A DNA stretch of 64,000 bases from Collinsella tanakaei YIT 12063 (GTDB lineage Bacteria; Actinomycetota; Coriobacteriia; Coriobacteriales; Coriobacteriaceae). How positions within the stretch are numbered: position 1 is the stretch's first letter; each line of letters begins with the position of its first letter. The translations under genes were made by a program, and so were the position numbers. This document shows, in pieces, positions 27,719-36,067 of the stretch. The notes under the pieces were generated by a model. That model saw only the letters and a list, made by a program, of their open reading frames with translations. It was not told the DNA's origin and did no database searches. The stretch is taken from contig NZ_JH126468.1 of NCBI RefSeq assembly GCF_000225705.1, positions 1 through 64,000 of the forward strand, read 5' to 3'.

Positions 27719-29143
27719 TTACTTCTCCTCTGCAAGATCAAAGCCAAAATAACGGACAGCGTTGTTGTAGGAAATATCGCGGACCAAGCTGCCCAGCAGC
27801 TCCATATCGCGCGGGAACTTGCCGGCCTCGACCCACTCGCCAAGCAGGCCGCACATCACGCGACGGAAATACTCGTGACGCGGGTAGGACAGGAAGCTGC
27901 GGGAATCGGTCAGCATGCCGACGAAGTTGCCGAACACGCCGTTGTTGGCAAGGGAGGTCATCTGATCGCGCATGCCCACTTCGCTGTCGTTGAACCACCA
28001 GGCGGAGCCGTTCTGGAGCTTGCCGGCGACGGGAGCCTCCTGGAAGCACGCCATCACGGTGTCGATCATGGTGTTGTCGACCGGGTTCAGGCTGTACAGG
28101 ATGGTCTTGGGCAGGCCGCTGTTCTCCTGGATGGAGTTGAGGAAATCTGCCAGCTGGTCGGCGGGGGTGTAGTTGGAGATGCTATCGTAGCCGGTATCCG
28201 GGCCAAGCTTGGCGAACATGGCGCGGTTGTTGTCTCGCTTGCAGCCAAAGTGCAGCTGCATGGCCCAACCCAGACGCACGTACTCGCTGGCGACAAACTG
28301 CATAAAGGCGGTCTTGTATGCCAGGACCTCGTGCTCATCAAGAGCGTCGCCGGCAAGCGCCTTAGCGAAGATGTGCTCGATCTCATCCTCGGGCGCGGGC
28401 ACGTACATCACGTAGTCCAGCGCGTGGTCGGAGGCGCGACAACCAAGCTCATGGGCGACGTCGTAGCGCAGGGAGATGGCGCGCTTGAGGTCTGCGAACG
28501 AGGAGATAGAGACGTGGGCCACGTCTGCCAGACGGCCCAGGTAGCTCACGAACTCGCGGCCGCGTTCGATACGAAGCGCCGCATCCGGGCGCATGGCGGG
28601 AACAACCCGCACGTCGAAGGTGGGGTCGGCAGCGATCTTCTTGTGCCACTCAAAGCTATCTGCCGGGTCGTCGGTGGTGCAGATCATGCGGACATTAGAG
28701 CGGCGAACCAGCTCGCGGCAGGAGAAATCGTCCTGGGCAAGCTTGGCGTTGGCCAAATCCCAAACCTCCTGGGCGGTCTGGGAGTTGAGCACGCCCTCGT
28801 AGCCAAAGAAACGCTTGAGCTCCAGGTGGCTCCACTCAAAAACGGGGTTGCCAACGCAACGCTCCAGGGTTTCCGCCCACTTCTGGAACTTCTCGCGAGC
28901 CGGGGCGTCGCCGGTGATAAAGCGCTCGTCCACACCGTTTGCGCGCATAAGGCGCCACTTGTAATGGTCGCCGCCCAGCCAAACCTCGGTGATGGATTCA
29001 AAACGCTTGTCCTCGTAAATCTCCTTGGGGGAAATATGGCAGTGATAGTCGACAATGGGCATGTGCTCCGCATAGGTGTGGAACAGCTCCTCACCCGTCT
29101 GCGTGCTCAGAAGAAAATCCTGATCATCCATAAAAGCCTTCAT
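27719..29143 (-). CDS. uxaC: Uronate isomerase (glucuronate/galacturonate)
   Basis: 474 residues, an amidohydrolase-fold enzyme. IVDYHCHISPKEI carries the metal-binding HxH; the WLGGDHYKWRLMRANGV segment, TTDDPAD and a later LTDSRSF segment are family landmarks. It interconverts D-galacturonate and D-tagaturonate, and D-glucuronate and D-fructuronate. Start at 29143 has GAGAGG six bases upstream; the frame's earlier ATG at 29149 is too close. First gene of uxaCBA; operator-like sites lie 80-160 bases upstream. Confidence 0.95.
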   Translation of the reverse strand: MKAFMDDQDFLLSTQTGEELFHTYAEHMPIVDYHCHISPKEIYEDKRFESITEVWLGGDHYKWRLMRANGVDERFITGDAPAREKFQKWAETLERCVGNPVFEWSHLELKRFFGYEGVLNSQTAQEVWDLANAKLAQDDFSCRELVRRSNVRMICTTDDPADSFEWHKKIAADPTFDVRVVPAMRPDAALRIERGREFVSYLGRLADVAHVSISSFADLKRAISLRYDVAHELGCRASDHALDYVMYVPAPEDEIEHIFAKALAGDALDEHEVLAYKTAFMQFVASEYVRLGWAMQLHFGCKRDNNRAMFAKLGPDTGYDSISNYTPADQLADFLNSIQENSGLPKTILYSLNPVDNTMIDTVMACFQEAPVAGKLQNGSAWWFNDSEVGMRDQMTSLANNGVFGNFVGMLTDSRSFLSYPRHEYFRRVMCGLLGEWVEAGKFPRDMELLGSLVRDISYNNAVRYFGFDLAEEK

Positions 29144-29222
29144 GTGCATCCTCTCGACTTCGCAAACATGCTCGATGCCTGCGACCCCCGGGCGAGAAAA
29201 GCTGTCGCTCGCCTTTGTACAA

Positions 29223-29326
29223 GGTGAACGTTACCCTAAAAGAAAGGTAAATGCACTAGCTAAGGTGAACGTTCACTTTACCTATACAGACGAACGGTTC
29301 GTTTTCATCGGCGAACGGTTCTTCGC
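29223..29326. promoter_or_regulatory. Cluster of LacI-type operator-like palindromes upstream of uxaC
   Basis: GGTGAACGTTACC (29223-29235) and AAGGTGAACGTTCACTTT (29262-29279, with a perfect 12-bp GTGAACGTTCAC core) lie 80-135 bases before uxaC. ACGAACGGTTCGT (29290-29302) and GCGAACGGTT (29311-29320) are related centre-shifted versions. The same GAACGTTCAC occurs before the divergent LacI gene. These are typical LacI-family CG-centred operators. Confidence 0.7.
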
Positions 29327-29463
29327 TCGATGGGGTCCGATGGGATTAAACCAGGGAGCACGTTGCTGGGACCGCCGCCAAACGCGCCTGTCGCGGGCTT
29401 TCAAAATCCCACGCTCATCTGGCGCTGCACCGATCTCCCGTCTGGCTGCACCGCTGTTTTTCA

Positions 29464-29729
29464 GCTTCAGATGGACTTGGGGCTCTGCTGAAAAAGGCCT
29501 TCGTTTACACCCTCTTGCTATTTTTAGGCTTCAGTTGGAGTAGCCTCTGCTGAAATCAGCCTTCAGTTGGACTTGGCATAGAACCCGATGGAGACCTAAT
29601 TGGAGAAACCCATGGTAGATAGACCAGCAGAATCGAAGACTCGATTTCGCGAGTCCAACTGAACCGCATTTTTAGCAACGAGGGTAACACGGAGGTCGAT
29701 TTCAGCAGATCCCCAAGTCCAACTGGAGG
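29464..29729. repeat. Inverted array of degenerate ~30-nt repeats
   Basis: Units on the plus strand start CTTCAGATGGACTTGGGG (29464), GCTTCAGTTGGAGTAGCC (29528) and CTTCAGTTGGACTTGGCA (29561); the first two are followed by CTCTGCTGAAA. On the minus strand are CAGTTGGACTTGGGGATC with CTGCTGAAATCG (29697-29729) and GGTTCAGTTGGACTCG (29643-29668). So the arms face each other around a unique core at about 29580-29640. No coding frame fits. The whole can fold into a large hairpin. Function unknown. Confidence 0.7.
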
Positions 29730-29816
29730 CCGACTTCAGCAGCGCGTGTATTTTGCTGCCCGGAGTGTCCAGCCTGCAGGCATGTCGCCGCCGCTCGTGA
29801 TGTGCGGTAATAGAAA

Positions 29817-29839
29817 GGGCGCCGCAAATAGCGACGCCC
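29817..29839 (-). terminator. Intrinsic terminator of the LacI-family regulator
   Basis: GGGCGCCGC pairs with GCGACGCCC (one mismatch); on the minus strand TTTCTATT follows. It is about 60 bases past the regulator's stop. Confidence 0.75.
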
Positions 29840-29901
29840 CTGGTATAGATGGGCCATGGGCCGTAATCTATGCGCGCATAAAGTGAGCCCTAAACGCTTG
29901 T

Positions 29902-30984
29902 CTATCCCGTGACCTCAACGTGCGCCGCAGTTGCGTAGCGGTCGAGGTTGCTCCTAAACACCAGCTCTACCATACCGCGCTCCACGTCGCTTTGCGGGCG
30001 CTCGCCCAACAAAACAAAATCAAGCAGCCTCTTGAGGGCGGTCTGCGCCATGCCAAAGGGATCCTTGTAAACCAGGTTGTTCACAATGCCGCGACGCAGC
30101 GCCAAAACGCTCTCGGGGAACAAATCGTTGCCAATTGCCAGGACCTCGCCCGCCATGCCAAGTTCCACCAACGTGTCCGCAAGCACTTCCGATCCCACGG
30201 CAAACACGCTGCAGACCATGTCTGGCCTCGCGGTATTCAACACACGGGAAAGCTCCTCATGAAGACGATCCTCCTGCTGGTGAGCTCCGCACAGATCATC
30301 CACCCTCACCTGGGCGCGCTGGGTGCGCAGGTATTCATGGAACGCGCGGGCGACCACCGCATGCGATTCGGATTGAGGGTCTCCCGCAAGCAGCAAGATT
30401 CGCGCGTCCTGTTTGCCGCGCAGCAAATTGATGGCCTGCTCGGCCATAAGACTACCGGCCATAGCGTAATCGGACACCACGGCGGCGATGCGCTTGGTCT
30501 GAGGCTTATCGCCATCCAGCAGCACCACCGCCGTGCCCGCCTCCGCTATCTTCTCCAAAAGCACCGTTCCCTCAGGACGGATGGGAGCAAGCGTCAGCAA
30601 ACCATCGATTCGCTCGCCGGCATCGATTCGGTCCAATATACCTGCAAGGGCAACGGGATACTGGCCAAAGGCGTACTCGATGTTCTCAAACGCAGCACCC
30701 ACGTCCGGCGCGTCCTCAATATAGGAACGGCAGCCTTCCCACAGGTAGGCATAGTAGTAACGTCCGCTATTTGCCGGACTGGGCAGGCAGATCACAATCT
30801 TGGCGTCCTTGCGACGAAGGCTGGATGCATTGGCGTTGCGACGGTACCCCATCTCATCCGCCAGGCTCATGATGTGAGCGCGGACCTCGTCCGACACGCC
30901 GGGCTTGCCCGTCAACGCTTTATGCACCGTGTTGACCGACACGTCCATGCGCGCCGCGATATCCTTCATGGTCACTCGCGCCAT
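29902..30984 (-). CDS. LacI-family transcriptional regulator, probable repressor of uxaCBA
   Basis: 360 residues. The N-terminal helix-turn-helix (TMKDIAARMDVSVNTVHKAL) and hinge helix (NASSLRR) are classic LacI features. The periplasmic-binding-protein fold follows, with IVICLPSPANSGRYY near its start and RILLLAGDP, SVFAVGSEV later. It is divergent from uxaCBA and both promoter regions hold GAACGTTC palindromes, so it most likely represses the uronate genes and itself until a uronate-derived inducer binds. The effector is unknown. Confidence 0.9.
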   Translation of the reverse strand: MARVTMKDIAARMDVSVNTVHKALTGKPGVSDEVRAHIMSLADEMGYRRNANASSLRRKDAKIVICLPSPANSGRYYYAYLWEGCRSYIEDAPDVGAAFENIEYAFGQYPVALAGILDRIDAGERIDGLLTLAPIRPEGTVLLEKIAEAGTAVVLLDGDKPQTKRIAAVVSDYAMAGSLMAEQAINLLRGKQDARILLLAGDPQSESHAVVARAFHEYLRTQRAQVRVDDLCGAHQQEDRLHEELSRVLNTARPDMVCSVFAVGSEVLADTLVELGMAGEVLAIGNDLFPESVLALRRGIVNNLVYKDPFGMAQTALKRLLDFVLLGERPQSDVERGMVELVFRSNLDRYATAAHVEVTG

Positions 30985-31017
30985 GATCCACCAGCCTTAC
31001 ACCTCGCCGTCCCAATT

Positions 31018-31033
31018 AGGGAACGTTCACTTA
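31018..31033. promoter_or_regulatory. LacI-type operator-like site upstream of its own gene
   Basis: AGGGAACGTTCACTTA carries the same GAACGTTCAC element as the uxaC upstream sites, 34 bases before the regulator's start codon. It suggests autoregulation. Confidence 0.6.
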
Positions 31034-31229
31034 CAGTAACCTACCTTACCACGGACGAGGAATCTGTGCGGGGCATCCGCCATGACCAATCTTGGACATC
31101 AGATCAGCATGCCGGCCGATTGGTTGAACGATGCGGGTGCGGGCAGACCGAAAGCCAACCGTTCAAGTTTCGGCCGCCCCGCGGCCAGCCCGCTGTTGAC
31201 TGCATTCCAGTCACATGTCGCGCTCGAAA

Positions 31230-31436
31230 CTATTTCACGCCGCGTGAGAGCTCCTTCTCCACGGCATCCACGCCCTTTACAGCGGGACAACAGCTTTTCT
31301 GCTTAGAGCTGCAGTGCCCCGAGCACGAGCCGGAGGACGAGCAGTCTCCACACGTGCCCTTGCGTTTGGCGCGCACCAACACGGCGACAAACGCCGCGCC
31401 GATTGCAACCAGCAAGATGATATCGATAGGACTCAT
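31230..31436 (-). CDS. FeoB-associated Cys-rich membrane protein
   Basis: 68 residues: one N-terminal membrane helix (IDIILLVAIGAAFVAVLV), then a cytoplasmic Cys-rich stretch (CGDCSSSGSCSGHCSSKQKSC) and a charged tail. This is the FeoB-associated family often found after feoB. AAAGGAGG precedes the ATG at 31436. It is separated from feoB by a terminator and has its own operator-like site, so it can be expressed independently. Suggested role of the family: a cytosolic iron acceptor or FeoB partner. Confidence 0.88.
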   Translation of the reverse strand: MSPIDIILLVAIGAAFVAVLVRAKRKGTCGDCSSSGSCSGHCSSKQKSCCPAVKGVDAVEKELSRGVK

Positions 31437-31448
31437 GGTTCCTCCTTT

Positions 31449-31464
31449 GTTTACTATGACTAAC
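31449..31464. promoter_or_regulatory. Metalloregulator-like operator (site C)
   Basis: GTTTACTATGACTAAC matches the pattern GTTAG-n6-CTAAC found before feoB and feoA, with one half-site mismatch. It lies 13 bases before the start of the Cys-rich gene. Confidence 0.55.
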
Positions 31465-31515
31465 TTTAGCGCATATGCAGGGCAACACGGCCGCTCCTTG
31501 TCCACGCAACACAAA

Positions 31516-31553
31516 AACGCCGCGCCCCGCATAGCACAGGGGGACACGGCGTT
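31516..31553 (-). terminator. Intrinsic terminator of feoB
   Basis: AACGCCG pairs with CGGCGTT around an internal stem-loop; on the minus strand TTTTTGTG follows. It is 46 bases past the feoB stop. Confidence 0.75.
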
Positions 31554-31598
31554 AAAAACGGCAACGGGGATTTGGGACAAGCCTAGAGCGGCGCGGCG

Positions 31599-33830
31599 CT
31601 ATGCAGAGGCACCCGCCGGGGTAAGGCGCTCCGCCGCGTCATCGTCCCACGCACCGCGGGGCATGGGGCGGAACAGCTGGAACAGGATGGCCAGCGCAAA
31701 GAGCACGGCGATTACGGTCCAGATGCTGAAGACCCCCTGGGCGGCAAGGTAGAACTGGTTGATCATGAGGCCCACGACCCAGGCGAAACCGCACTCGTAG
31801 CCCAGTGCGACGGCGGTCCACTTGGCAGAGTTCATCTGGGCGCGAATGGTGCCCATGGCAGCAAAGCACGGGGCGCACAGCAGGTTGAAGGCGCCGAAGG
31901 CGGCGATGGCGCCGGCGCTGGGGAAGAGCGCGGCGAACGCGGCCCACAGGCTGGGGTCGGTCTCGGTAGCATCTGCCAGATGCAAAAGCGACGCCGCGGT
32001 GGCCATGACGTTCTCCTTGGCTACCAAGCCCGTGATGGACATGGCCGTTGCCTGCCAAGAATCGAAGCCAAGCGGCGCGAAGACCCACGCGAGCAGGCCG
32101 GCGAGAGACGCCAGCAGAGAGTAGTCGGTGAACTCCTCCGGAATGCCCTCCATGGCGGGCAAGTAACCAAAGACGCCGTTGAACAGGCCGAAGTTAGACA
32201 AGAACCACACCACGATGGTGGAGGCGAAGATGATGGTGAAGGCCTTCTTGACGTAGGCGCTCACACGCTCCCACACATGCAGCGCCCAGCTGCGAGCACT
32301 CGGCATGTGATAGCTTGGCAGCTCCATGACAAAGGGCGTGGGACGACCCGCGAAGAGCTTGGTCTTCTTGAGCATGATGCCGGAGACGATGACGGCGATG
32401 ACGCCCAGGAAGTAGAAGAGCGGCGCGATCCACGTGGACTCTGCGTCGCCGATGAGCGCGCCCATGACAAGCGCGATGACGGGCAGCTTGGCGCCGCAGG
32501 GGATGAACGTTGTGGTCATGACCGTCATGCGGCGGTCCTTCTCGTTCTCGATGGTCTTGGTGGCAAGCACGCCCGGCACGCCGCAGCCGGTGGACACCAG
32601 CATGGGGATAAAGGACTTACCGGACAGGCCGAAGCGACGGAAGATACGGTCCATAACAAAAGCGACGCGGGCCATGTAGCCGCAATCCTCAAGGAAGGAG
32701 AGCAGGACAAAGAGGACGAGCATCTGCGGGATGAAGCCCAGAACCGCGCCCACGCCGGCAACGATGCCGTCGCAGACCAGGGAGATCACCATATCGCTGG
32801 CGCCCGCGGCGGAAAGCCAGCCCTCGAACAGCGCGGGGACGCTGGGCATGGCGGCACCGAAGAAGTCCCAGCCGTCGCCGAAGAGGTTGTCATTCACCCA
32901 GTCTGTCATAGAGGTGCCGAACGTAGAGATGGCCAGGTAGTACACGCCAAACATGATGGCCGCAAAGATAGGTAGGCCCAGCCAGCGATTGGTGACGATG
33001 CGGTCTATCTTCTCCGAGGTGCTCATCTTGGCGGGAGCGCGATGCAGGCACTCGTCGATGATATGGGCGACGACGGCATAGCGCTCGCCGGTGATGATGG
33101 ACTCCGCGTCATCGTCGCAGTCGGCTTCGCACTGGACGATAAGGGCTTCGATCTTCTGCGCAGCAGCGCCCGTCAACTTGATTGCGGATGCGGCATCCGA
33201 GTCGCGTTCGAACATCTTGACGGCATAATAGCGGCGGCGATTTGCAGCAACGGATGCGGGCAGCTGCGATTCGATATGCTGCAGCACGTCTTCGATTGCG
33301 GAATCAAACGCATGGCGCTGGCCAGAGCCCTTGGTAGCAGCGGTGGTTTTTGCCTTATCGATAAGGGCGTCGACACCGTTATTCTTCAAAGCGGAGATCA
33401 TGACGACCGGGCAGCCCAACGCCTTCTCCAAACGGGCGACGTCGATGTCGTCACCGTTCTTTTTCACGAGGTCGGCCATGTTGAGAGCGACCACCACGGG
33501 CAGACCCGTCTCGATAACCTGGAGCGCCAGGTACAGGTTGCGCTCCAAATTGGTGGCGTCAACTACCTGCACCACAACATCCGCCTCGCCGCTCATAAGG
33601 TAGTCGCGCGACACCTGCTCTTCCGGGCTATACGGAGACAACGAGTAGATACCCGGGAGGTCCGTGATGATAACGCTTTTATCAACGGACAGGGGCGCCT
33701 GCTTTTTCTCGACCGTAACGCCCGGCCAATTGCCCACGTAGCCGTTTTGGCCCGTAATCAAATTGAACAGCGTGGTTTTACCGCAGTTGGGATTACCCGC
33801 CAACGCTATATGAATCTGGGATTCAGCCAT
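31599..33830 (-). CDS. feoB: Ferrous iron transporter FeoB
   Basis: 743 residues. The cytosolic N-terminal G domain has G1 GNPNCGKTT, G2 VGNWPGVTVE, G3 DLPGIYSLSP and G4 NMAD. A helical insertion domain and about ten membrane helices follow, including the conserved gate regions GCGVPG and PCGAKLPV. It imports Fe2+ across the membrane. The start is one of two adjacent ATGs (33833, 33830) with AAGGA just upstream; an upstream TTG start lacks signals. It is preceded by a feoA gene with an operator-like site in the 103-base gap. Confidence 0.96.
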   Translation of the reverse strand: MAESQIHIALAGNPNCGKTTLFNLITGQNGYVGNWPGVTVEKKQAPLSVDKSVIITDLPGIYSLSPYSPEEQVSRDYLMSGEADVVVQVVDATNLERNLYLALQVIETGLPVVVALNMADLVKKNGDDIDVARLEKALGCPVVMISALKNNGVDALIDKAKTTAATKGSGQRHAFDSAIEDVLQHIESQLPASVAANRRRYYAVKMFERDSDAASAIKLTGAAAQKIEALIVQCEADCDDDAESIITGERYAVVAHIIDECLHRAPAKMSTSEKIDRIVTNRWLGLPIFAAIMFGVYYLAISTFGTSMTDWVNDNLFGDGWDFFGAAMPSVPALFEGWLSAAGASDMVISLVCDGIVAGVGAVLGFIPQMLVLFVLLSFLEDCGYMARVAFVMDRIFRRFGLSGKSFIPMLVSTGCGVPGVLATKTIENEKDRRMTVMTTTFIPCGAKLPVIALVMGALIGDAESTWIAPLFYFLGVIAVIVSGIMLKKTKLFAGRPTPFVMELPSYHMPSARSWALHVWERVSAYVKKAFTIIFASTIVVWFLSNFGLFNGVFGYLPAMEGIPEEFTDYSLLASLAGLLAWVFAPLGFDSWQATAMSITGLVAKENVMATAASLLHLADATETDPSLWAAFAALFPSAGAIAAFGAFNLLCAPCFAAMGTIRAQMNSAKWTAVALGYECGFAWVVGLMINQFYLAAQGVFSIWTVIAVLFALAILFQLFRPMPRGAWDDDAAERLTPAGASA

Positions 33831-33889
33831 CATTCCTTCTTTCACATCAAGGCTTTGAGATTCAAGCAATTCCTGAGTTGGCCATTGTT

Positions 33890-33905
33890 GTTAGATTTGG
33901 CTAAC
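33890..33905. promoter_or_regulatory. Metalloregulator-like operator (site B), perfect palindrome
   Basis: GTTAGATTTGGCTAAC has perfect GTTAG/CTAAC arms around six bases, 60 bases before feoB. It resembles DtxR/IdeR-type half-sites. It suggests feoB has its own iron-controlled promoter. Confidence 0.6.
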
Positions 33906-33933
33906 TCTACCTGTAAAAAGAAACGCTTCAGGC

Positions 33934-34155
33934 CTACTCGACCTCTACGATCGCCGCTTCTTCCTTGCGGATAGACAGCTCGTAGCCGCGCACGGTAATC
34001 TGCACGGGATCGCCCAGCGGAGCGACCTTCACCACCTTAAACGCGGTGCCCTTGATAAGCCCCATGTCCATAAGGTGGCGGCGCAGCGCGCCCGTTCCGT
34101 GCAGCTTGACGATGACGGAGCTATCCCCTACCGCCACATCTCCCAATGTCTTCAT
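33934..34155 (-). CDS. feoA: FeoA-family protein
   Basis: 73 residues with the SH3-like FeoA fold: GDVAVGDSSVIVKL, then RRHLMDMGLIKGT and PVQITVRGYELSIRKEEA. It is a cytosolic partner required for FeoB-mediated Fe2+ uptake. Start at 34155 is set by GAGAGGGGGAAG. It is the second of two tandem feoA genes. Confidence 0.92.
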   Translation of the reverse strand: MKTLGDVAVGDSSVIVKLHGTGALRRHLMDMGLIKGTAFKVVKVAPLGDPVQITVRGYELSIRKEEAAIVEVE

Positions 34156-34207
34156 GCTTCCCCCTCTCGGTTCGACCTGCATCGCCCAACACGGTCGGCA
34201 ACCGTCC

Positions 34208-34447
34208 TTAAGCGACCATTACGTTCTTGGCCACTTTGGCATCCAAGCCAAAGCGAGCACCTTTGACGAGAACGATGATGTTACCCCCGCCCGATGTGAC
34301 CACGTGCACCTGCGAGCCCTCGACAAACCCGAGCGTCTCCAAGTGGCGCTTGACGTCCGCCGCGCCCTTCACGCGCGAAACCGTCACCGTGTCACCAGCG
34401 TGCACCATCGAAAGCGGCATCGCCGGCATCTGCGGACCCTGAGGCAT
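34208..34447 (-). CDS. FeoA-family protein (second copy)
   Basis: 79 residues from ATG 34447. The FeoA fold is recognisable: HAGDTVTVSRVKG, VKRHLETLGFVEGS, then GARFGLDAKVAKNVMV. It is more divergent than its neighbour. Tandem feoA genes are common in Gram-positive feo loci. An upstream in-frame ATG at 34480 is an alternative start; ribosome binding signals are weak for both. Confidence 0.82.
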   Translation of the reverse strand: MPQGPQMPAMPLSMVHAGDTVTVSRVKGAADVKRHLETLGFVEGSQVHVVTSGGGNIIVLVKGARFGLDAKVAKNVMVA

Positions 34448-34611
34448 CCTCAACCACCGTCTCTCCTCGTCCCAACACATCGCATAGCCGCTTTGCCGCG
34501 CTTTCGCTTTCACACCGCTTCGCACTTTTGCGCGCCGTGACGACGAGCACGGTGCAAACGCAGGAAAACTTCCCTTTCGCTACAGCAGCAATGGTGCCCC
34601 GCTCAAGGGAA

Positions 34612-34627
34612 GTTAGCCATGGCTATG
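34612..34627. promoter_or_regulatory. Metalloregulator-like operator (site A) before the feo operon
   Basis: GTTAGCCATGGCTATG contains a perfect TAGCCATGGCTA palindrome and fits the GTTAG-n6-CTAAC pattern with one mismatch. It lies about 165 bases before the first feoA, in the likely promoter region. The rest of 34448-34757 shows no gene. Confidence 0.55.
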
Positions 34628-34757
34628 TTTACCTTGATAAACTACCACCACTGAATTGAATTGAAAACCCAGAAAGACGATTTACCTGAAAAATATAATT
34701 GTTCGCTCATTATCACATTGATTCATCAAGCGGGAACACGGGGGCGAATGCATAATA

Positions 34758-34792
34758 AAGGGCGGACGCGACACCCCATCGCATCCGCCCTT
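34758..34792 (-). terminator. Intrinsic terminator of the PTS/aldolase operon
   Basis: AAGGGCGGA pairs with TCCGCCCTT; on the minus strand TTTATTATG follows. It is 32 bases past the last operon gene. Confidence 0.8.
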
Positions 34793-34823
34793 CCCGAGCA
34801 AGCCGTCTCAAGCCGTGCGGCAC

Positions 34824-35984
34824 CTAGATAAGGCTCCGGTACATCGCACGCATATCCCCCTGGGATACCGGTTTGATGGTATTTGCCGGGCTTCCGCTGG
34901 CCTCCGCATCCGCCGCCATCTTATCGATAGCCGCGGTAAAAGCATCGGAATCAACACCGAACTCGACAAGCGTTGGAATCTTGATCCTGGTCAGAAGATC
35001 ATCAATCCCCTCCATAAGGCCACGCGCGGCAGCGGCGTCATCATCGGAAGCGGACAGCCCGCAGGCCCTGGCGACCTCCGCAAAGCGGTCATAAGCGCCG
35101 TCCAGGGCAAAGTCGAAGCAGACCTTCATCAGCATGGCGTTCGAAAGACCGTGGGGAACATGGAACACGGCGCCGATGGGGCGACTCATACCGTGAATGA
35201 GCGTGACGCTAGCGTTGTTGAACGCTACGCCCGCCTCAGTGGCAGCAAGCGACATCTGGGTCCTGGCCTCGATATTGTCGGGCTCCTCCACACAGACGTC
35301 GAGGTTGGCGAAAATCCTCTTAGCGGCCGAAAGGGCGAAGACCTGCGACAGAGGCTGCGCCTTACGAGAGGTGTACGCCTCGATAGCATGGCAAAGAGCG
35401 TCCACGCCGGTCGCAGCGGTCACGCTGGCGGGCGCCGTCAACGTAAATACCGGATCGACGATAGCCAGCGCAGGAATCAGCGGAGCTCCGGAGATGAGCA
35501 TCTTAACGTCGTTTTCGGTATCGGTGATAATGGTGAACTGCGTAGCCTCGGACCCCGTTCCCGCAGTTGTGGGAATGGCGACCATGGGGCAGACGGGACC
35601 GCAGTAAGGCCTGCCCATGAAGGCGGCGATTTTTTCCCCGCTTGCGGCGCACATGGCGATTGCCTTCATGGTGTCGATGGGACTACCTCCTCCCAGGGCA
35701 ACCATAAAGTCGCAACCGTCATCTTTGAATCGGCGTACGCCCTCCTCGACCATCTTGTCAACGGGCTCGGAGTTGATGCCATCGTACACGCTGAACCCTA
35801 TGCCCTCGCCCTCAAGCGCCTGCGTGAGGCGAGCCAGGTTTCCCAGCTTCACCATCATCGCGTCGGTTACAATCAGGGCCTTCTCTCCCATCTGCGCCAT
35901 AGACGGGGCAGCCTGGCCAAGCGCCCCCTCTCCGTAGACAATCTTGCCCGGCATCAAAAAAGAGCGTGCCTCGATAGAAGCCAT
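34824..35984 (-). CDS. Iron-containing alcohol dehydrogenase (FucO/group III type)
   Basis: 386 residues. Dinucleotide motif GGGSPIDTMK, then PTTAGTGSEAT, and the metal-binding region GVDALCHAIEAY with a later HGMSRPIGAVFHVPHG giving the His ligands. These enzymes interconvert small aldehydes and alcohols with NAD(P)H. It is the last gene of the 11-kb operon, so it probably reduces the aldehyde released by the aldolase. Confidence 0.92.
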   Translation of the reverse strand: MASIEARSFLMPGKIVYGEGALGQAAPSMAQMGEKALIVTDAMMVKLGNLARLTQALEGEGIGFSVYDGINSEPVDKMVEEGVRRFKDDGCDFMVALGGGSPIDTMKAIAMCAASGEKIAAFMGRPYCGPVCPMVAIPTTAGTGSEATQFTIITDTENDVKMLISGAPLIPALAIVDPVFTLTAPASVTAATGVDALCHAIEAYTSRKAQPLSQVFALSAAKRIFANLDVCVEEPDNIEARTQMSLAATEAGVAFNNASVTLIHGMSRPIGAVFHVPHGLSNAMLMKVCFDFALDGAYDRFAEVARACGLSASDDDAAAARGLMEGIDDLLTRIKIPTLVEFGVDSDAFTAAIDKMAADAEASGSPANTIKPVSQGDMRAMYRSLI

Positions 35985-36067
35985 ATCAATCTCTCCTTGT
36001 CTTGGCCTTTTGGCCAGTCACATTAGCAATGCTTCGCGAACGACCGGCGCACTCGCGGTCTCAACAG

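Noticed and set aside
27632-29227. 531-codon plus-strand frame over uxaC
   Set aside because: Antisense to the intact uronate isomerase; no signals.
31114-31173. Imperfect inverted repeat (GGCCGATTGG...TTGAACG arms) after the Cys-rich gene
   Set aside because: Arms are interrupted and no T-run follows; could be a weak terminator but not supportable.
29920-31752. 610-codon plus-strand frame across the LacI regulator, the Cys-rich gene and the end of feoB
   Set aside because: It crosses several transcription units and a promoter region with operators; shadow composition.
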